In this document: positions 62,111 through 64,000 of the stretch, in pieces
Position numbering within the stretch: the first letter of the stretch is position 1
Layout of the letters: each line of letters begins with the position of its first letter
Assembly: GCA_028279555.1 (NCBI GenBank)
Contig: JANQNO010000005.1
Coordinates: 248,001-312,000 of the forward strand
Length of the DNA: 64,000 nt
Direction: 5' to 3'
DNA from: Sphingorhabdus sp.
Lineage (GTDB): Bacteria > Pseudomonadota > Alphaproteobacteria > Sphingomonadales > Sphingomonadaceae
The notes under the pieces: model-generated
What the model saw: only the letters and a program-made list of their open reading frames with translations
What the model was told of the DNA's origin: nothing
Database searches by the model: none
Position numbers and translations under genes: made by a program

Positions 62111-64000
62111 TCAGAATTTGAAGCCGTTCAGGCTCTCCTGGTCGAATTTCAGCTTGAAGGTCAGATAGGCACCGCTGCGGGTATAGCGGCTTTCCTCAAA
62201 GTCCCGATCTTCAAATCCAACTATGTTATAACCCAATGAGATATTAGCATTTTTAAACGGCGTCACGGTAATGACCGGGCCGCCTGAATAGGCAATGTTG
62301 CGCGCGCCCTGGCCTATACGCACCGTGCCGGCTGCACCTATATCCGCGACATCGGAAAGATCGAAGCGCAGATCGCCACCAACCACCGTGCTCCAGCCCT
62401 CGACATCATCTTCGCCAAAACGGTCCGAGACATGGCGGATACCAATGAAGGCCGAATATTCACCGCGTTCGATAAACTCGGCCGGATTGCCGTTGCGATA
62501 ATCACGCTTGTGGATCGGCGTATAGTTGATCGAGAAGCTGTTGATGATGCGCCGCGATTTTGCGTCGCCATCGATGGTCAGGCTCGCGCCGCCGATCGGG
62601 CCCGGCTGGCCGGAGACCGCATTGCGAACAGAGTCATACCGATACTCGGTCTTGTTGAGGAAGGCCCATTGGCTGTCCGCAGGGCGGTGCGCCCAGCTGA
62701 GTTCGGCCTGGGCGGTCGTTGTGGTCGCCCCGCCAACCTGCTCGGCCCTGAACCAGCTTACCAGGCCGCCAACCGCGCGGCCTTCGCCGATTTGGCGGAG
62801 AATAGCGCTGTTGAAGCCATAGCGGTTCGTCGTTTCGCCATCGCGCCATTCCGCGCGGCCTGTCCAGCTCCATTTGTCGCCGCGATAGGTCGCACCAGCG
62901 GTGATGGCGGTGAAGTCTTCCGTCAGCGTACCGTCACTGCCGAGGAAACCCCCGGATGCTGCCGGTTGCAGGGGATTGAGAACATCGCTGCGCTGCACCC
63001 CGCCAATGGTTTTGTTGCCATCTAGCGTGAAGTCGAGCGACCATTTCTCACTGACTTTGAAGGACTGCGACAGGCCGTAAGCGGCGAAACTGCGCGGTCC
63101 ATATTCGGTGATGTCCTGCTGGTTGGCGCTCGCCGTGATGCGGCCGCCGGCCCAGGGTGCGATGTCAAAGCCAACACGTGCGGTACGGGCATCGATATTC
63201 TGCCCCTTGGCAATTTCGTAGCTGCCTACCAGCTGAATATCCTTGTTGACCTGATAGCGCGCGCCGACCGAATGGCGTTCTGGAAAGTCGATACTCTCAT
63301 TCTGGCCACCCAGAGCGAATTCGGTCTGTGCGTTGAGTTCCAGTTTGCCGTCAAACAGCTTTTGCGATCCGCCAAGCTTGGCCAGAGTTGATTCATTGAC
63401 ACTGCCATCATTTAATCGGTCATTGGCATGCGTTATGCCTGCCCGGAATGTCGTGTCACCGGTACGGTATTCCAGTTCGGCTGCAGCCGCGCGCCGGCGG
63501 GCGTCAGTATCCAGATAATCTTCCTGATAGGCGAGCGCCGACAGCGTCAGATTGTCGTTGATGCGCACGCGGCCGTCGGCACCAAATTTGCGCGTGCCAA
63601 TCTCGCCGCGGTTGATTTGGCCGACCCCAAAGCCGGAGTCTGTCTGGCGAACATAGGCAAGCACATCGAATTTTTCGTCATGATGTTCGGCTTCAATCAG
63701 CCAGGCCTTTGCGCCATCAACACCGGTTCCACCTGTTCCTGGCTTTGCCTCGCTTATCGATCCGGCAAATTCTGCCCGGATTTCCGTGCCCGTGCCGGGA
63801 CGAAAGACGATGTCCGCGCCGACAAGATCGGTCTTGGATTGGTCGGTTTCATCATGGATGGCCGTGGCCGCGATCTGCAGTTTGCCATCCTTGGAGGTCC
63901 ATTTTGCTCGGCCACCGGCGTTGGCGACCCGCTGTGCAGCGCCGAACACTTCATATTCGGCGATGATGAATTGCGGGTTCAGGCCGCTGTCGCGCGACAG
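62111..64000 (-). CDS. Outer-membrane beta-barrel protein, C-terminal part (5' end outside window)
   Basis: The visible 629 residues are a run of amphipathic beta strands with alternating aromatic ends (for example RFGEDDVEGWSTVVGGDLRF, VDVLAYVRQ-like strands). They end in ESLNGFKF, with the terminal Phe typical of Omp85-inserted barrels. The frame stays open to the right edge, so the start is missing. It resembles barrels of large surface proteins in sphingomonads, sometimes preceded by adhesin-like repeats, but no family can be named with confidence. The bkd operon converges with it over a 270-bp gap without a called gene. Confidence 0.65.
   Translation of the reverse strand: MSRDSGLNPQFIIAEYEVFGAAQRVANAGGRAKWTSKDGKLQIAATAIHDETDQSKTDLVGADIVFRPGTGTEIRAEFAGSISEAKPGTGGTGVDGAKAWLIEAEHHDEKFDVLAYVRQTDSGFGVGQINRGEIGTRKFGADGRVRINDNLTLSALAYQEDYLDTDARRRAAAAELEYRTGDTTFRAGITHANDRLNDGSVNESTLAKLGGSQKLFDGKLELNAQTEFALGGQNESIDFPERHSVGARYQVNKDIQLVGSYEIAKGQNIDARTARVGFDIAPWAGGRITASANQQDITEYGPRSFAAYGLSQSFKVSEKWSLDFTLDGNKTIGGVQRSDVLNPLQPAASGGFLGSDGTLTEDFTAITAGATYRGDKWSWTGRAEWRDGETTNRYGFNSAILRQIGEGRAVGGLVSWFRAEQVGGATTTTAQAELSWAHRPADSQWAFLNKTEYRYDSVRNAVSGQPGPIGGASLTIDGDAKSRRIINSFSINYTPIHKRDYRNGNPAEFIERGEYSAFIGIRHVSDRFGEDDVEGWSTVVGGDLRFDLSDVADIGAAGTVRIGQGARNIAYSGGPVITVTPFKNANISLGYNIVGFEDRDFEESRYTRSGAYLTFKLKFDQESLNGFKF

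Overview
The window is high-GC DNA from an alphaproteobacterium, most likely a member of the Sphingomonadales. This rests on the gene repertoire (fused-type acyl-CoA carboxylase, imuA-imuB-dnaE2 mutasome behind a GTTC-N7-GTTC LexA site, an ElpS-like lipoprotein beside a type II secretion operon, spinster-type MFS transporter), not on a marker gene. No rRNA, CRISPR array, prophage or complete mobile element was seen. The two tRNA genes, tRNA-Thr(CGT) and tRNA-Pro(CGG), lie in ordinary surroundings.

Region 1 (1-23.6 kb) is a CoA-thioester catabolic cluster: an acyl-CoA carboxylase carboxyltransferase (cut by the left edge), three acyl-CoA dehydrogenases (two as a tandem pair that looks heteromeric), two thiolases, a FadB-like protein whose dehydrogenase half is degenerate, two MFE-2-type short-chain dehydrogenases, two hotdog hydratases, two acyl-CoA ligases, an alpha-methylacyl-CoA racemase, two nitronate-monooxygenase-like flavoproteins, a nitroreductase, a crotonase and an MFS transporter. 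The racemase, carboxylase and MFE-2-type enzymes together suggest breakdown of methyl-branched carboxylic acids such as isoprenoid or steroid side chains. The substrate is inferred.

Region 2 (23.6-25.0 kb) is a scar: a decayed IS6-family element abutting the 3' remnant of a GH13 (alpha-amylase-like) gene.

Region 3 (25.0-42.3 kb) holds a small TPR protein, an ElpS-like secreted lipoprotein, a TonB-dependent receptor, and a complete gspC-D-E-F-G-H-I-J-K-L-M-N-O type II secretion operon. Arrays of 11-bp repeats matching the Pho box precede both the lipoprotein and gspC, so this block is probably a phosphate-starvation secretion and uptake module.

Region 4 (42.3-49.7 kb) has the SOS mutasome operon imuA-imuB-dnaE2 on the minus strand, with a LexA box and sigma70-type promoter at imuA, then a divergent PhoD-family phosphatase and tRNA-Thr.

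Region 5 (49.7-56.9 kb) has a UDP-GlcNAc 2-epimerase gene followed by a diffusible-signal-factor (DSF) cell-cell signalling locus: an RpfF-like synthase facing a translationally coupled operon of a REC-PAS-GGDEF-EAL protein and an RpfC-like hybrid sensor kinase. The convergent layout matches xanthomonad rpfF/rpfGHC, but a GGDEF-EAL output replaces the HD-GYP domain. This is the most interesting system in the window.

Region 6 (56.8-64 kb) has tRNA-Pro, thyA, a three-gene branched-chain 2-oxoacid dehydrogenase operon (E1alpha, E1beta, E2, no E3), and the C-terminal part of an outer-membrane beta-barrel protein that runs off the right edge.
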